From: a virus
Reading direction: 5' to 3' (one strand)
DNA: 29,897 nucleotides
IMG/VR virus record: IMGVR_UViG_3300047494_000277
Span: 1 to 29,897 of that record
Shown in pieces: positions 13,953-21,878 of this stretch (the first letter of the stretch is position 1; every line of letters starts with the position of its first letter). Made by a program: the position numbers and the translations under genes. The notes beneath the pieces are model-generated. The model was not told the DNA's origin. It made no database searches and worked only from the letters and a program-made list of their open reading frames with translations.

Positions 13953-14672
13953 CTAGACCATCCGGCTGTGGTCCAGGATGAAGTTGACGCTCAGGCGGTC
14001 GCCGTTCGGCGGCACGTTGGCGATGTGGAGAAGCGCGATGTGCGAGATCGGCATGCAGTCGAGGACCGCGTCGCGGATCTCCTGGTCGGGGATGCCCTGG
14101 AAGTCGGCGTCCGAGATGTATTCGATGGCGCCCATGTCGTAGCCGCCGATGGAGCCGTCGTAGCCGTCCACGCCCGGGACGCCGCCGGAGGCTGGCCTGT
14201 AGGCCGTGATCAGCACCTGGAACGGCATGTCCATGGAGCCGTAGCCGCCCGCTACGTCGTAGCCGCAGCCGCCGATGTCATAGCCGCCCGTGTCGGTGGT
14301 GTTCCCCGGCTCGAAGATGTCCGGCTTCACTCCGGTGAGCGACAGCAGTTCGGCGATCAGACCGGCCCGGGTCGCCCGTTCCCGCAGAAGTTCGCGGCTG
14401 ATCCGTCCCCGGAAGTGGGTGTCGGTTTCTGCGTCCTTCCGGTAGAGGCGGCCCTGGAAGTAGTCGTTGGCCAGCAGGTTGAGCTGCTCCCCGGAGGCCG
14501 TGGCGAGCCTGTCCTGGCCGTAGACCGCCTGAAGCTGATCCCAGCTCTTGGCGTAAAGCTCCGCAGGGCCTGTCAGCAGCCTGTCGAGGTTCGGCGCCAC
14601 ATCGGGAACCCACCCGGCCGGGAAGGTCTCACGCATGCGCGCCAGCATGTCCGCACGGTCGCCGATGGCCAT
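13953..14672 (-). CDS. Baseplate/tail protein, gpI-like (P2 I or Mu gp48 position)
   Basis: 239-aa protein placed directly after gpJ, where P2-like and Mu-like phages encode gpI or its equivalent, which links the baseplate to the fibres. The N-terminal half is helical (ADMLARMRETFPAGW, then LLANDYFQGRLYRK). The middle and C-terminal parts have a striking series of Gly-Tyr-Asp motifs at residues 130, 137, 170 and 177, two pairs each 7 residues apart. The ATG lies 1 nt from the gpJ stop, so translation is coupled. The function is mainly positional. Confidence 0.65.
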   Translation of the reverse strand: MAIGDRADMLARMRETFPAGWVPDVAPNLDRLLTGPAELYAKSWDQLQAVYGQDRLATASGEQLNLLANDYFQGRLYRKDAETDTHFRGRISRELLRERATRAGLIAELLSLTGVKPDIFEPGNTTDTGGYDIGGCGYDVAGGYGSMDMPFQVLITAYRPASGGVPGVDGYDGSIGGYDMGAIEYISDADFQGIPDQEIRDAVLDCMPISHIALLHIANVPPNGDRLSVNFILDHSRMV

Positions 14673-14673
14673 G

Positions 14674-15795
14674 TCAGTTCACCGTGATCGTGCGCAGCTT
14701 GCAGATCCCGTTCTTGGGAGGCTGCACGTCCGCGACACCGCCGTTCAGGAGGATGTTGCCGATGTTCGAGATCAGGCTGGACGCATTGAAGGTCAGCACC
14801 GCCAGCCGGGCGTAAGGCATGATCTGCCCCACGGTCAGGCCGTTGATGTAAGTGGCGATAGCCGTCTGGACCGGGCCGATGAGCGAGGCTTTGTCCGTGC
14901 CCTCGGCGGTGATTGTCATGAAGACGTCCACCCACGTGATCGCGGGCGGCTGCACCGAGAAGGTGGAGCAGACCGGGCGGACACGGTCGACCGCCAGATA
15001 GATGGCTGACTCCAGTTCCGGCGGCAGCGTGCCGTCGGCCTGGGCGGCGGTGACCACGAAGTGACCCAGCCGGTAGGCGCCCGCCTCGTCGATGTTCTCC
15101 ACGACATCGTAGGCGATGCCCTGCTGGACGCTTTCGATGGCCTCGTCGACGGCGGTGACGGTCGCCCTCTCGAGGCTGGCGATGAAGTCGGCGAACCGCT
15201 TCTTCAGCGCGTCGTCTGATTCGACGTCCAGGCCGCCCGTCATGGGTGCGGCGTTCGTCGCCTCGTTGATGCCCGCGATGCTGCCGAGGAGGCTGACCGC
15301 GCCGGTGATGACGTTGCCGACGATCCCGGGTGTCGTGCAGACGACCGGGACATTGACGGAAACCGTGCCCACCGGGACGACGTAGCCTCCGGCGGAGGCC
15401 GAATAGAGGGAATTCAAGGGGTCGATGCCGACCGCGTAGGAGAGCGACCCGTCCCCGGTCCGGATGAGAACCCCGATGGGGACGGTGGCGGACGTGACGG
15501 CCGCGAAGCGGCTCAGGGTCACCGTCCCGGAGGCGGCGACCGCGGCCAGGCGCGCCTGCCCGAACTGGGCGACGAAAGTGTCCACGTCGGTGCCTGTCGA
15601 TGTCGTCAGGCGTCCGGCTGTCTCGATCTGAAGGGCTTCGACCTGGAGCCAGAGCGCGACGCCCTGGTTGGCCTGTAGGATAGCTTTGACGAAGCTGCCG
15701 TCCGTCGTGGCATCGACCGGAGCCGACGCGTAGCCTTCGACGGCCGCCGACATGTCCGACTGCATCGTGGTCTGGGTCTGGAGCGCGAGATCCAT
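14674..15795 (-). CDS. Baseplate assembly protein J (P2 gpJ / Mu gp47 family)
   Basis: 373-aa baseplate wedge protein. The N-terminus (DGSFVKAILQANQGVALWLQ) and GTDVDTFVAQFG block are followed by the beta-rich core with VPIGVLIRTGDG and GIVGNVITGAV, all typical of the gpJ family, then ESDDALKKRFADFIASLERAT (about 200-220), the most conserved block. It forms the wedge that holds tail fibres around the spike and triggers sheath contraction. GGGAGG overlaps the end of the gp25 gene, 6 nt before the ATG. It lies between gp25 and gpI genes, the canonical order. Confidence 0.9.
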   Translation of the reverse strand: MDLALQTQTTMQSDMSAAVEGYASAPVDATTDGSFVKAILQANQGVALWLQVEALQIETAGRLTTSTGTDVDTFVAQFGQARLAAVAASGTVTLSRFAAVTSATVPIGVLIRTGDGSLSYAVGIDPLNSLYSASAGGYVVPVGTVSVNVPVVCTTPGIVGNVITGAVSLLGSIAGINEATNAAPMTGGLDVESDDALKKRFADFIASLERATVTAVDEAIESVQQGIAYDVVENIDEAGAYRLGHFVVTAAQADGTLPPELESAIYLAVDRVRPVCSTFSVQPPAITWVDVFMTITAEGTDKASLIGPVQTAIATYINGLTVGQIMPYARLAVLTFNASSLISNIGNILLNGGVADVQPPKNGICKLRTITVN

Positions 15796-15798
15796 GGC

Positions 15799-16167
15799 TC
15801 AGCCTCCCAGGCCGAAGGCGACCAGGCCGGAAACCCCGGTCGGCGCGTAGGTGAATTGGACCCGCAGGTAGAGGGCGCTCACGCCGTCGCTGGTGATCGT
15901 GATGACGGGCGGCGGATCCTGTCCGACGTCGGCCTCGAGAGCGCACTGCTGGACCACGATGGCCCGGATGCTCGCCTCGTGGATCGGCGTCATGACGAAG
16001 GTCGGCAATCCGGCGCCGTAGTTGGCCGCCCAGACGTTGCCGCCCAGATTGGTCATGAAACGCCGGAGCAGCCTCTGCTCGACCTGAGTGACGCCCTCGA
16101 CCGTCGCGAGGTCGCCCGAAAGCGCGTACGAGATGTCCTGACCCCAGATGTGGTCGATATCTGCCAT
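15799..16167 (-). CDS. Baseplate wedge protein, gpW/gp25 family
   Basis: 122-aa protein with the size and pattern of the gp25-like (lysozyme-fold relative) wedge proteins: an N-terminal beta strand with GDLATVEGVTQVEQRLLRRFMT, then LGGNVWAANYGAGL, then the helix-strand end. In P2, Mu and T4 the homologue joins gpJ to the sheath and nucleates sheath assembly. It has a strong GGAGG site 5 nt before the ATG at 16167, within an imperfectly exposed hairpin. Stop and next start (gpJ) are 3 nt apart. Confidence 0.8.
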   Translation of the reverse strand: MADIDHIWGQDISYALSGDLATVEGVTQVEQRLLRRFMTNLGGNVWAANYGAGLPTFVMTPIHEASIRAIVVQQCALEADVGQDPPPVITITSDGVSALYLRVQFTYAPTGVSGLVAFGLGG

Positions 16168-16171
16168 GGGG

Positions 16172-16206
16172 GCCTCCGGGGACGGGATCGAGCCAGCCGC
16201 GGAGGC
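16172..16206 (-). promoter_or_regulatory. Hairpin enclosing the gp25 ribosome binding site
   Basis: GCCTCCG and CGGAGGC pair perfectly over a 21-nt loop. The arm nearer the ATG contains the GGAGG ribosome binding site. The geometry (7-bp arms, 21-nt loop, hidden ribosome binding site) is the same as at the tail fibre start. Confidence 0.4.
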
Positions 16207-16218
16207 GGAGGTCCTGGG

Positions 16219-16776
16219 TTATTCGGGATCCTGATGGTCGTTGAGACCTGCGGTATCCCCGTGGGAGTCGACATCGCGGTGCGCGTTGTAATTGCCGCGC
16301 AGGCGATCCAGGCTCCCGTGCTTGTCGTAGACGTCGCCGTCGACGATGAGGTCGCCTTTGACCCGGAGCTTGCCGTCCTGTCCGACGTGGAAGGCGAACC
16401 CGTTCAGGCCGGTGATCAGCAATTCGCCGTTCTGCGCCGGTGCATTCGTGAAGGGCGATTTCGCCGGACCGGAAGTTTCCGATTTACTGGAGTAAAGCAG
16501 GCCGACGACGATGCCTTCCTGCGCGTCTCCGTGCGGGAAGGTTACGTGCGCCTGTTCCCCGGCGGCGGGCGGAATGCTGATCTTGATCGCGCCCACCGAC
16601 AGCGCCCCGTAGGGCATCCATGCGGAGAGCGCGGACCCCGGCCGGATGATGACGCGCAGGAGGTGGTTGGCTGCATCGACATCGGCGATCTCGCAGTAGC
16701 GGGGCTGCGCGGATCTGGAGTCCAAACGTGCGGCGCGACCGGCGAGCGCGCTGAAGAGGTGCTCGTCGTGGCTCAT
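16219..16776 (-). CDS. Baseplate spike / assembly protein gpV (Mu gp45-like)
   Basis: 185-aa central spike protein. Residues 25-100 form the OB-fold-like part (CEIADVDAANHLLRVII, then AGEQAHVTFPHGDAQEGIVVGLLY). Residues 115-150 are the beta-helix stem (KLRVKGDLIVDGDVYDKHGS). The last 25 residues are His/Asp-rich (HRDVDSHGDT, DHQDP), fitting the metal-holding needle tip of this family. It punctures the outer membrane on sheath contraction. GGAAA lies about 7 nt before the ATG. It is flanked by the hub gpD and wedge gp25 genes, the usual order. Confidence 0.85.
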   Translation of the reverse strand: MSHDEHLFSALAGRAARLDSRSAQPRYCEIADVDAANHLLRVIIRPGSALSAWMPYGALSVGAIKISIPPAAGEQAHVTFPHGDAQEGIVVGLLYSSKSETSGPAKSPFTNAPAQNGELLITGLNGFAFHVGQDGKLRVKGDLIVDGDVYDKHGSLDRLRGNYNAHRDVDSHGDTAGLNDHQDPE

Positions 16777-16837
16777 CCGATGTTTTCCGATATGCTACAG
16801 GAATACTACAGGCTCTCTCCAAAAGCAAGGAAAGCCG

Positions 16838-18178
16838 TTACGCGGATGTCGTAATCTTTGTGACCCCGCCGGGGCTTTCGTTCTTCGCGGTGACTGACTC
16901 GGTCAGCCCTTTTTCCGACAGGTTCCTGACGATATCGAAGACGTAATAGTCCTGATCCCATCCGGCGCCGTAGCCCGCGAGGGTGACCATGCGGCGCGGT
17001 TCCAGATCGAGTTCGCCAGGCATCTCAACGGTGATCTTCCGCTCGTGCAAAGTCGCTTCCAGAAGCTTGGCCTGCGCCAGCTCGAGGGCCGCCTCATGGG
17101 TCAGTCCGGCGCGCTCGATGATGTAGCGGTGAACACCTTTCTGGGCGGGCGGCGGCGCCGTGTCGTTGTGCTGTGCCGGGCCGGGCGTACTGAAACCCTG
17201 CAATCCGGCGAGCGGGTTGTCCTTGGCACTGGGTTTCTCGTCCACGCCGAGGCCCGCGAGAGGATCGGTTCCGGCGGCCTTGCCGCGCTGGACCTTCTCG
17301 GCTGGCACAACGGCCTTCGAACGCCGGGCGATGACCTGAAACTGACCGGCGTGGTTTCCCGACCAGGACCGGACGACGACCTCGATGTCCTTGGCCCGGG
17401 TCATGTCCCGTTCTACTTCGACGGAGTTGGAATTCAGGACAGGGCAGCCGTTGACGGTGCCGCCGGGCTGGGAGGTGACCTTGCCCTGCACAAACTGGAG
17501 AAGGAATTTCTCGCCTGATGAGTCCGTGTATTTCTTGAAGTGCAGCGTGCGGCCGCGGACCCAGGTGGCGTAGCCCTCGTATTGCTGGGCGAGGAAACAG
17601 AGCAGGTCCCACTGGTTGCTGGCGTGCGAGAACTCCGCAGTGGAGACGCCGCCGGTGCTGTGCTCGTAGAACTTGCCGACGAACCCGTCGGTCGGATCGA
17701 CGTCGGCGGTAAGGTTGTGCTGCTTGGCGAACATGATGGCGATGTCGGACGCCTTCATGTTGGCGTAGCTGTCGACGATCTGGGTTTCGATCAGGTCGCC
17801 GGTGAAATCCCTTCCGTCCAGGGTGACCGTGTTCGCCGGGCGGTTGATCCGGATCCGGGTCGCTTTCCCGGTGAGCAAGGATTTCCAGTCGGCGGCGCCT
17901 TCGGCCGCTCCGTCCGGGATGAAGCCGAACAGCAGTTCGACCTCGAACTCGTCCTGGCTTCCCCAGAAATCCACGCCGCGCTGGACATCCGGCCCGAGGG
18001 CGACGACGGCGCTCCATGTGTCGGCGGCGAAGTAGTTGTTGGATGTCACCCTCGCCGAGTGAACCGCGACCACCTGGCCGCCGACCAGCAGCCGCGCGCG
18101 GGGCCGCTGGACCAAGGACTTGTCGAAGGACTTCTTGCCCGACGTCGTTGTCCGGGGAGGATTGGGGGAGAACGTCAT
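16838..18178 (-). CDS. Baseplate hub protein gpD (late control D family)
   Basis: 446-aa hub protein that connects tail tube to spike. Residues 25-290 have the hub fold: TWSAVVALG, VELLFGF, TVTLDGRDFTGDLIE at 117-131, and LTADVDPTDGFVGKFYEH with WDLLCFLAQQYEG at 190-202, matching gpD/gp44-like hubs. Residues 298-347 are a flexible Pro/Gly insert with two PLAGL copies (306-310 and 322-326), followed by the conserved GLTHEAALELAQAKLLEA segment and C-terminal beta domain. GGAG in the end of the gpX gene lies 8 nt before the ATG. Confidence 0.85.
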   Translation of the reverse strand: MTFSPNPPRTTTSGKKSFDKSLVQRPRARLLVGGQVVAVHSARVTSNNYFAADTWSAVVALGPDVQRGVDFWGSQDEFEVELLFGFIPDGAAEGAADWKSLLTGKATRIRINRPANTVTLDGRDFTGDLIETQIVDSYANMKASDIAIMFAKQHNLTADVDPTDGFVGKFYEHSTGGVSTAEFSHASNQWDLLCFLAQQYEGYATWVRGRTLHFKKYTDSSGEKFLLQFVQGKVTSQPGGTVNGCPVLNSNSVEVERDMTRAKDIEVVVRSWSGNHAGQFQVIARRSKAVVPAEKVQRGKAAGTDPLAGLGVDEKPSAKDNPLAGLQGFSTPGPAQHNDTAPPPAQKGVHRYIIERAGLTHEAALELAQAKLLEATLHERKITVEMPGELDLEPRRMVTLAGYGAGWDQDYYVFDIVRNLSEKGLTESVTAKNESPGGVTKITTSA

Positions 18179-18181
18179 AGG

Positions 18182-18379
18182 TCAGGCTCCGTCGAGCGGC
18201 AGGCCGTCCCCGGTGGTCGAGGGATCCGGATCCGGTATCGTCAGCGTGGTGACACCGGAAATCCTCGGATCGGTGATCTGGTTAGCTCTGGCGATCCTCC
18301 ACCACTGCGAGGCGTCGCCATACTGGGCGGCCGCGACGTGGAACAGCGTCGTCGCCGTGACGGTGACAGTCCTTGCCAT
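18182..18379 (-). CDS. Tail protein X-like (LysM-type) protein
   Basis: 65-aa protein with a single LysM-like unit: LFHVAAAQYGDASQWWRIARAN, then a DPRISGVTTLTIP end, as in P2 gpX. These small proteins sit at the tail tube-hub junction and assist baseplate assembly. GGGAGG lies 6 nt before the ATG, and the stop is 3 nt from the hub start. Length and position between the gpU-like and gpD genes match the family. Confidence 0.85.
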   Translation of the reverse strand: MARTVTVTATTLFHVAAAQYGDASQWWRIARANQITDPRISGVTTLTIPDPDPSTTGDGLPLDGA

Positions 18380-18391
18380 GGTGTGCCTCCC

Positions 18392-19201
18392 TCAGCTGGC
18401 GGCGGCGGCCAGGCTCTTCTGGCTGCGGGCCAGATATCCGGCGGCCGTGGCAGCGGTAGCCAACGCTTGGGCGTTCGTGGTGGCCGACTGGACCCGGTAG
18501 GCCGATGTCGCCACCAGGCCGTGAGCCGCGTTCGTCACGGATGTCAGGCCGCCGAGGTTTCCTTCGGCGACGGCGCGGACGCCTCCGGTCAGGGTCTGCC
18601 CTGCGGACAGGTATCCCGACGCTGTGGCGGCCAGAGACGGCGAGATGGCACCGATGACCGGCAGAGCCTGCCGGGCCGATTGGATCGCGTCCTGGGCCGT
18701 CTGCATGGCCGGAGCCAGCGCGGACAGACCGAGGGAGTCGGAGATGTCGGCGCCGAGCTTTTGCAGGAACCCGAGAGGAGCCTGGGCGGCCGGGCTTGGG
18801 ATGACGTGCGCCACGATGTGGTAGGGCACTTCGTAGCCCATGCGCTGATAGTCGCAGTCGCATGTCTCGATGACGATCTGCCGCGTGAAATCCGCCCAAG
18901 TCAGGGTCACCGGCTGCCCGGCGACCCTCAAAGCGTCCAGACGTCGGGCGATGGCGACGGCACCGTAATCGCGCAGGGTGCCGCTGAAATCGATGTTCCG
19001 GTCGAAGGCGCCCATCAGGTCGAGGACCAGAACGCCGCCCGGCAGTTCCTGCCGGGTGACCTTCTGGGTGCCGCCGAAAGGCATGGTGGTCGGAGCGTTG
19101 CGGCCGGACAGCGCGATGCCGCCGATGACAACGCCCGGCTTGCCGCCGGTGATCAGATTGATCAGCGACCCGCCGATGGAGAACAGCGCCCCGATGTCCA
19201 T
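18392..19201 (-). CDS. Tail/baseplate protein in the gpU / Mu gpN position
   Basis: 269-aa protein directly after the tape measure gene. The N-terminal half (about 30-135) is beta-rich: MPFGGTQKVTRQELPGG, DLMGAFDRNIDFSG, RRLDALRVAGQPVTLTWADF and GYEVPYHIVAHV, in keeping with an LysM-like or gpU-like tail adaptor domain that organises tube end or baseplate. The C-terminal half is Ala/Ser-rich helix with little signature. Similar proteins in myovirus-like phages sit between tape measure and gpX. The exact family is not certain. GGAGAAG lies 3-8 nt before the ATG. Confidence 0.65.
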   Translation of the reverse strand: MDIGALFSIGGSLINLITGGKPGVVIGGIALSGRNAPTTMPFGGTQKVTRQELPGGVLVLDLMGAFDRNIDFSGTLRDYGAVAIARRLDALRVAGQPVTLTWADFTRQIVIETCDCDYQRMGYEVPYHIVAHVIPSPAAQAPLGFLQKLGADISDSLGLSALAPAMQTAQDAIQSARQALPVIGAISPSLAATASGYLSAGQTLTGGVRAVAEGNLGGLTSVTNAAHGLVATSAYRVQSATTNAQALATAATAAGYLARSQKSLAAAAS

Positions 19202-19212
19202 GGTCTTCTCCG

Positions 19213-21381
19213 TCAGATTGGCATCGGGGATCCGGCCGTCCGCGCGGTCCGGGAGCCGTCGAACCCGCTGTAAGAGGAGTCCGGCAGCGTGGCAGCCCGC
19301 ACCTGGCGTTTGGTCACCGACTGGTGGACCACGTCGCCGTCCAGATACATCACGTTGGTCACCTGAACCGTGTTGTCGTTTCGGGCGGGCGGGACATACG
19401 AGGAATGATGCACGATTACCGGCGCAGCGATGGCCGCAGGCAACCCGGCATTCATGTTGTTGAGCAGCTTGTTGAGCTGCTCCGGTGACATCGGAGGCAG
19501 CGGGCCTCCGGGGCCGGGAGCGGGAAGCGGTGCAACCGGAAGCCCGTTGAGCAAAGCCCCGAGTCCGCCGTCGGGAGCCACGCCCGGAGGCAGCGGCGCC
19601 CCGCCCGAAGGTGGCAGCATGCGAAGACTGCGATTGCGATCCCGGTGATCGGTCAGGTCCGGTGTGGTCCCGTTAACCGCCGCCTGGGCACGCCGGTTAC
19701 GTTCGTCGAGCGTCTCCGTCGGGTTGATCAGGTTCAGAGGGTTATGGTCGGTCACCCATCCGGGGATCTTCTCAAAGGCGTCGAACAGGGCCTGGATGCC
19801 GACGGCCAGAGCCTTCAGCCCCTTTTCCCCTGTAAGGTATTCAAGCGCACCCATGATGGCACCGCCGACCACGAACACCTCCAGCGCACCCGATAGCATT
19901 GTCACGCCGACGACGATCGATCCGAGGCCGATAACGACGGCTCCGAACGCGACAGCGCGGCTTTCCCAATCCTTGATCGCCTGCGCGTTGGCAGGATCCT
20001 GAACGTAGGCCGTCCACTCCTTGAGGGTCTTCGTCCAGCTGGTCAGCATCTCCATCGCCGTATCCATCGACTTGTCGCCGAGGGCGGCCAGAAGGTCGGT
20101 GAACGAGTTGGTGAAGGTATGAAGGACTGTTCCGGGATCCTCCTTCCTGATTTGGCCCGCCGTCTTCTCGATCGGATGCGTCTGAACGTACGCCTCCATG
20201 TTCTTGGAGAAGAGTTCTAGCAGCGGGATGAGCGCGTCGATCTCGCCCGCTTCCCTGGCGGATGTCCCGGAGGAGAACGAGGAGGAGATGACGTCCCTCG
20301 CGCTCACGGGAGCATGACGGGGATCGTGGGCCTGACGGTACTCCCGCGCGGACTGGATGTGCTTGCCCAGCCATTCGTACTGGTTCGCGTCCAGCCCCGC
20401 CTTGTCGTCGACCGCGCCCGCGTCGAACTTGAAGCGGCCGTTTCCCATCGTGTGGATCAGCTGATGGCCTTGGGCGTCTCTGGCGTGGATCCAGCCGTTC
20501 CTGATCAGCTGCGCAAGCACGGCCTTCGTCATGATGCCGGATTCCATCTGCCGGGACATCGCGCTGACGGCGGTGCCGAGCTTGGTGTTCCTCATGGCCT
20601 GGCCAAGCTCGGTGCCCCAGCCGTAGAAGCCCTCGGTGCTCATCGCACCCATGTTCGAGGCACCGCCGCTCTGGACCTGTGCATAGTAGTCGGTGGGCTT
20701 CTGGCGGCCTTCCGTCAGGTTGAAGCCTGCGGCCATGTGGCTCAGTTCTTCGCGGACAGCGTCCCGGTTGATGGAGTGGTCAGGATTGTAGAGCTTGTGC
20801 CGCGCCTCGAGAACTTTGACCGCGGCGACGACCTGCTCCTTGGAAACCCCGTGGCCCTTGCCGTCCATGGACATGGTCGTCTGGAAGTCGGCGAACAGCG
20901 GCGACAGTTCCGCCACCTCGTGTGCGTTCTGCACGGCGCCGTACAGGAAGCCCTGAAGCTCCATGTATTGGGTGGTCGTCTGATCCCCGCGGCTTTTGGC
21001 CAGCGCGTCAGCCGCCGCCCTCATTTCGGCAATACCATCGGGTGAGGCACCGGCAAGAGACGCCTGCAAACTCGCGCGGCGCTGCTCCGCCGTAGGCTCC
21101 CATACCCTTTCGACGGCCGCTTCCGCCGTGTGAATGCCACCGAGAGAGCTGACTGCCGACGAGAAGTTGGACGCCATGCTCTTCATGCGGGAGAACGCGG
21201 CCTCCATCCGGGTTACGTGCCCGTGGACCTTCTCCATTCCTTCGCCGGTTTTCCCCAATGCGGTGTCGATCCCGCCGACGGCAGTCTTGATCTTCGAGAA
21301 CTCGGCCAGAAGCTTCGTCAGCTCGCCGAAAATGGCGTTGTCGACCGTGAGCTTGATGCCAACCACATAGGCGTCGATCAT
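19213..21381 (-). CDS. Tail tape measure protein
   Basis: 722-aa protein that sets tail length and helps DNA pass the inner membrane. It begins with the usual tape-measure opening (TVDNAIFGELTKLLAEFSKI) and a long helical region. A hydrophobic stretch lies at about residues 476-516 (AVAFGAVVIGLGSIVVGVTM and onward), followed by a Pro/Gly-rich linker at about 589-634 and a C-terminal region with an NDNTVQVTNVMYLDGD strand pattern. The ATG at 21381 is chosen because GGA lies 8 nt upstream and because the longer opening to 21987 overlaps the HK97 gp10-like gene in another frame. By the usual ~1.5 angstrom per residue it predicts a tail of roughly 110 nm. Confidence 0.88.
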   Translation of the reverse strand: MIDAYVVGIKLTVDNAIFGELTKLLAEFSKIKTAVGGIDTALGKTGEGMEKVHGHVTRMEAAFSRMKSMASNFSSAVSSLGGIHTAEAAVERVWEPTAEQRRASLQASLAGASPDGIAEMRAAADALAKSRGDQTTTQYMELQGFLYGAVQNAHEVAELSPLFADFQTTMSMDGKGHGVSKEQVVAAVKVLEARHKLYNPDHSINRDAVREELSHMAAGFNLTEGRQKPTDYYAQVQSGGASNMGAMSTEGFYGWGTELGQAMRNTKLGTAVSAMSRQMESGIMTKAVLAQLIRNGWIHARDAQGHQLIHTMGNGRFKFDAGAVDDKAGLDANQYEWLGKHIQSAREYRQAHDPRHAPVSARDVISSSFSSGTSAREAGEIDALIPLLELFSKNMEAYVQTHPIEKTAGQIRKEDPGTVLHTFTNSFTDLLAALGDKSMDTAMEMLTSWTKTLKEWTAYVQDPANAQAIKDWESRAVAFGAVVIGLGSIVVGVTMLSGALEVFVVGGAIMGALEYLTGEKGLKALAVGIQALFDAFEKIPGWVTDHNPLNLINPTETLDERNRRAQAAVNGTTPDLTDHRDRNRSLRMLPPSGGAPLPPGVAPDGGLGALLNGLPVAPLPAPGPGGPLPPMSPEQLNKLLNNMNAGLPAAIAAPVIVHHSSYVPPARNDNTVQVTNVMYLDGDVVHQSVTKRQVRAATLPDSSYSGFDGSRTARTAGSPMPI

Positions 21382-21392
21382 GGGTTGGATCC

Positions 21393-21878
21393 TTACTTGT
21401 CGTCGAAGTCGACTTCGTGATGTCCGGTCGCCGGAGGTGACTGGGACGCCAGCGCGTAGGCGACATATGTGCCGACGGTGTTGACGAAATTGCGCGTGTG
21501 CCTGCGTCCGGCCGGACCGAGGAAAGGCCGGGGCGGCAGGTTCTTCTTCGGGTTTCCGTTTTCCTGCGCGCCAGCATACGGGCTGTCGGAGCCGATGGTG
21601 GCGGAAGTGGGCGTGGTCCTGTAATGGATCGAATCCCGCAGCGCGCCGGTCACGAGGAGCGGATCGTTGGGGGTGTGCCCCGCCTTCGCGCGCAACTCCT
21701 TGGTGATGTCCTTCAGTTCGGGCCAGCCGTCCTGATAGGTGCCGAGGCTGTATTTGGCCTCCTCCTTGATCTCGGATGCGACGGTCTGGAGCGCGATGCG
21801 CTGCGCCTTCCTCATAGCCGCCGGACGGGTCTTCATGTGGGTTATGAAGGAGTCCATGTCGCCGAAGGACATTGTCAT
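21393..21878 (-). CDS. HK97 gp10-like / Mu gpG-like tail completion protein
   Basis: 161-aa protein. It has the helical N-terminus (AMRKAQRIALQTVASEIKEEAK), the W-x-x-L block (GWPELKDITKELR), the LVTGALRDSIHY segment at about 87-98, the SDSPYAGAQENG element and PPRPFLGP, which together mark HK97-gp10/virion morphogenesis proteins. These seal the head-tail junction or assist tail completion. The ATG at 21878 has GGAGG 8 nt upstream and overlaps the stop of the frameshifted chaperone frame as ATGA; a longer opening to 22157 is Arg/Pro-rich and overlaps that frame, so it is rejected. Its placement between chaperone and tape measure is atypical, as most phages put it among the neck genes. Confidence 0.82.
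   Translation of the reverse strand: MTMSFGDMDSFITHMKTRPAAMRKAQRIALQTVASEIKEEAKYSLGTYQDGWPELKDITKELRAKAGHTPNDPLLVTGALRDSIHYRTTPTSATIGSDSPYAGAQENGNPKKNLPPRPFLGPAGRRHTRNFVNTVGTYVAYALASQSPPATGHHEVDFDDK

Noticed and set aside
14573-15946. 457-aa - strand frame over gpJ and gpI in another phase
   Set aside because: Very Arg/His/Gly-rich and overlaps two genes with good family matches and starts.
17540-19273. 577-aa open frame on the + strand over the hub, gpX and gpU-position genes
   Set aside because: It lies opposite three recognised tail genes, is Gly/Arg/Asp-rich in the way GC-rich antisense frames are, and has no ribosome binding site or domain.
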